Positions 63,983 through 64,000 of a stretch of 64,000 nucleotides of DNA are shown one piece after another. Every line of letters begins with the position of its first letter. Position 1 is the first letter of the stretch. Under the pieces are notes generated by a model, which was not told the origin of the DNA, did no database searches, and saw only the letters and a list, made by a program, of their open reading frames with translations. The stretch is taken from assembly GCF_001640805.2 (NCBI RefSeq), contig NC_066851.1:2366427-2430426 (forward strand). Reading direction: 5' to 3'. The DNA is from Lates calcarifer. Taxonomy: Eukaryota > Chordata > Actinopteri > Centropomidae. Position numbers and translations under genes: made by a program.

Positions 63983-64000
63983 CTTCAGTCAGGATTCTGC
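63983..64000 (-). CDS. syne3: syne3 (nesprin-3) internal exon, 3' end only, cut by window edge
   Basis: Only the last 18 nt of this exon are in the window. Read on the minus strand they give R-I-L-T-E plus the first base of a split glycine codon, followed by a good donor (AAG|GTGAGTAAAC). The exon ends in phase 1, which matches the two leftover bases at the start of the next exon (63441-63254), so the join reads ...RILTEGSEGSSA... . This phase match is the main evidence. The upstream part of the gene (spectrin-like repeats, N-terminus) lies beyond base 64000. The fragment is too short to identify alone; its assignment comes from continuity with the downstream exons. Confidence 0.7.

Noticed and set aside
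1..64000. CRISPR-like or phage/defence-type systems
   Set aside because: The window is animal nuclear DNA with introns and eukaryotic transposons; the regular repeats present are microsatellites without spacers.

Overview
The window looks like a stretch of teleost (ray-finned fish) nuclear genome: AT-rich, gene-poor, rich in microsatellites, and full of fish-type Tc1/mariner and hAT DNA transposons and LINE remnants. The species cannot be named from the sequence. Exons are short and are bounded by GT-AG splice sites. I see no bacterial, viral or organellar gene system.

Two protein-coding genes are supported, both on the minus strand and arranged head to tail. (1) The 3' end of a nesprin-3 gene (syne3) lies between 64000 and 54658. 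It comprises a partial exon cut by the window edge, a 188-nt exon, a 52-nt micro-exon and a terminal exon that encodes the whole KASH transmembrane/SUN-binding tail ending in PPPT. The splice phases of the last two recognised exons do not match, so at least one more small exon should lie in the 7.4-kb intron between them. (2) The first coding exon of calmin (clmn) lies at 27911-27827, inside a CpG-rich promoter and 5' UTR segment. The rest of clmn is not in the window, so everything from 27826 down to 1 is intron 1. From memory, SYNE3 and CLMN are also neighbours in the same orientation on human 14q32.13, which supports both calls. The products are linked by theme: nesprin-3 anchors cytoskeletal linkers to the outer nuclear membrane, and calmin is a tail-anchored protein with tandem calponin-homology domains.

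Layout: 1-27826 is clmn intron 1, with Tc1-like, mariner-like and hAT remnants, a TTAA-flanked MITE, a 630-bp GATA/GACA array and a LINE-tail-derived ATGG array. 27827-28330 is clmn exon 1, 5' UTR and CpG-rich promoter. 28331-54657 is intergenic, including the unresolved syne3 3' UTR; it holds a mariner copy with both inverted repeats, a related 82-bp mini-copy, a hAT copy with target-site duplications and a 5'-to-RT fragment of an L2/Maui-type LINE. 54658-64000 is the syne3 3' region, whose large intron carries three more DNA transposon copies.

The least expected structure is a family of short Tc1-like elements in which one half is inverted relative to the other. Two copies 11 kb apart share the same internal junction, which suggests a rearranged non-autonomous subfamily. 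A hAT element inserted inside a Tc1 copy is also well supported by target-site duplications. No striking new gene system was found.
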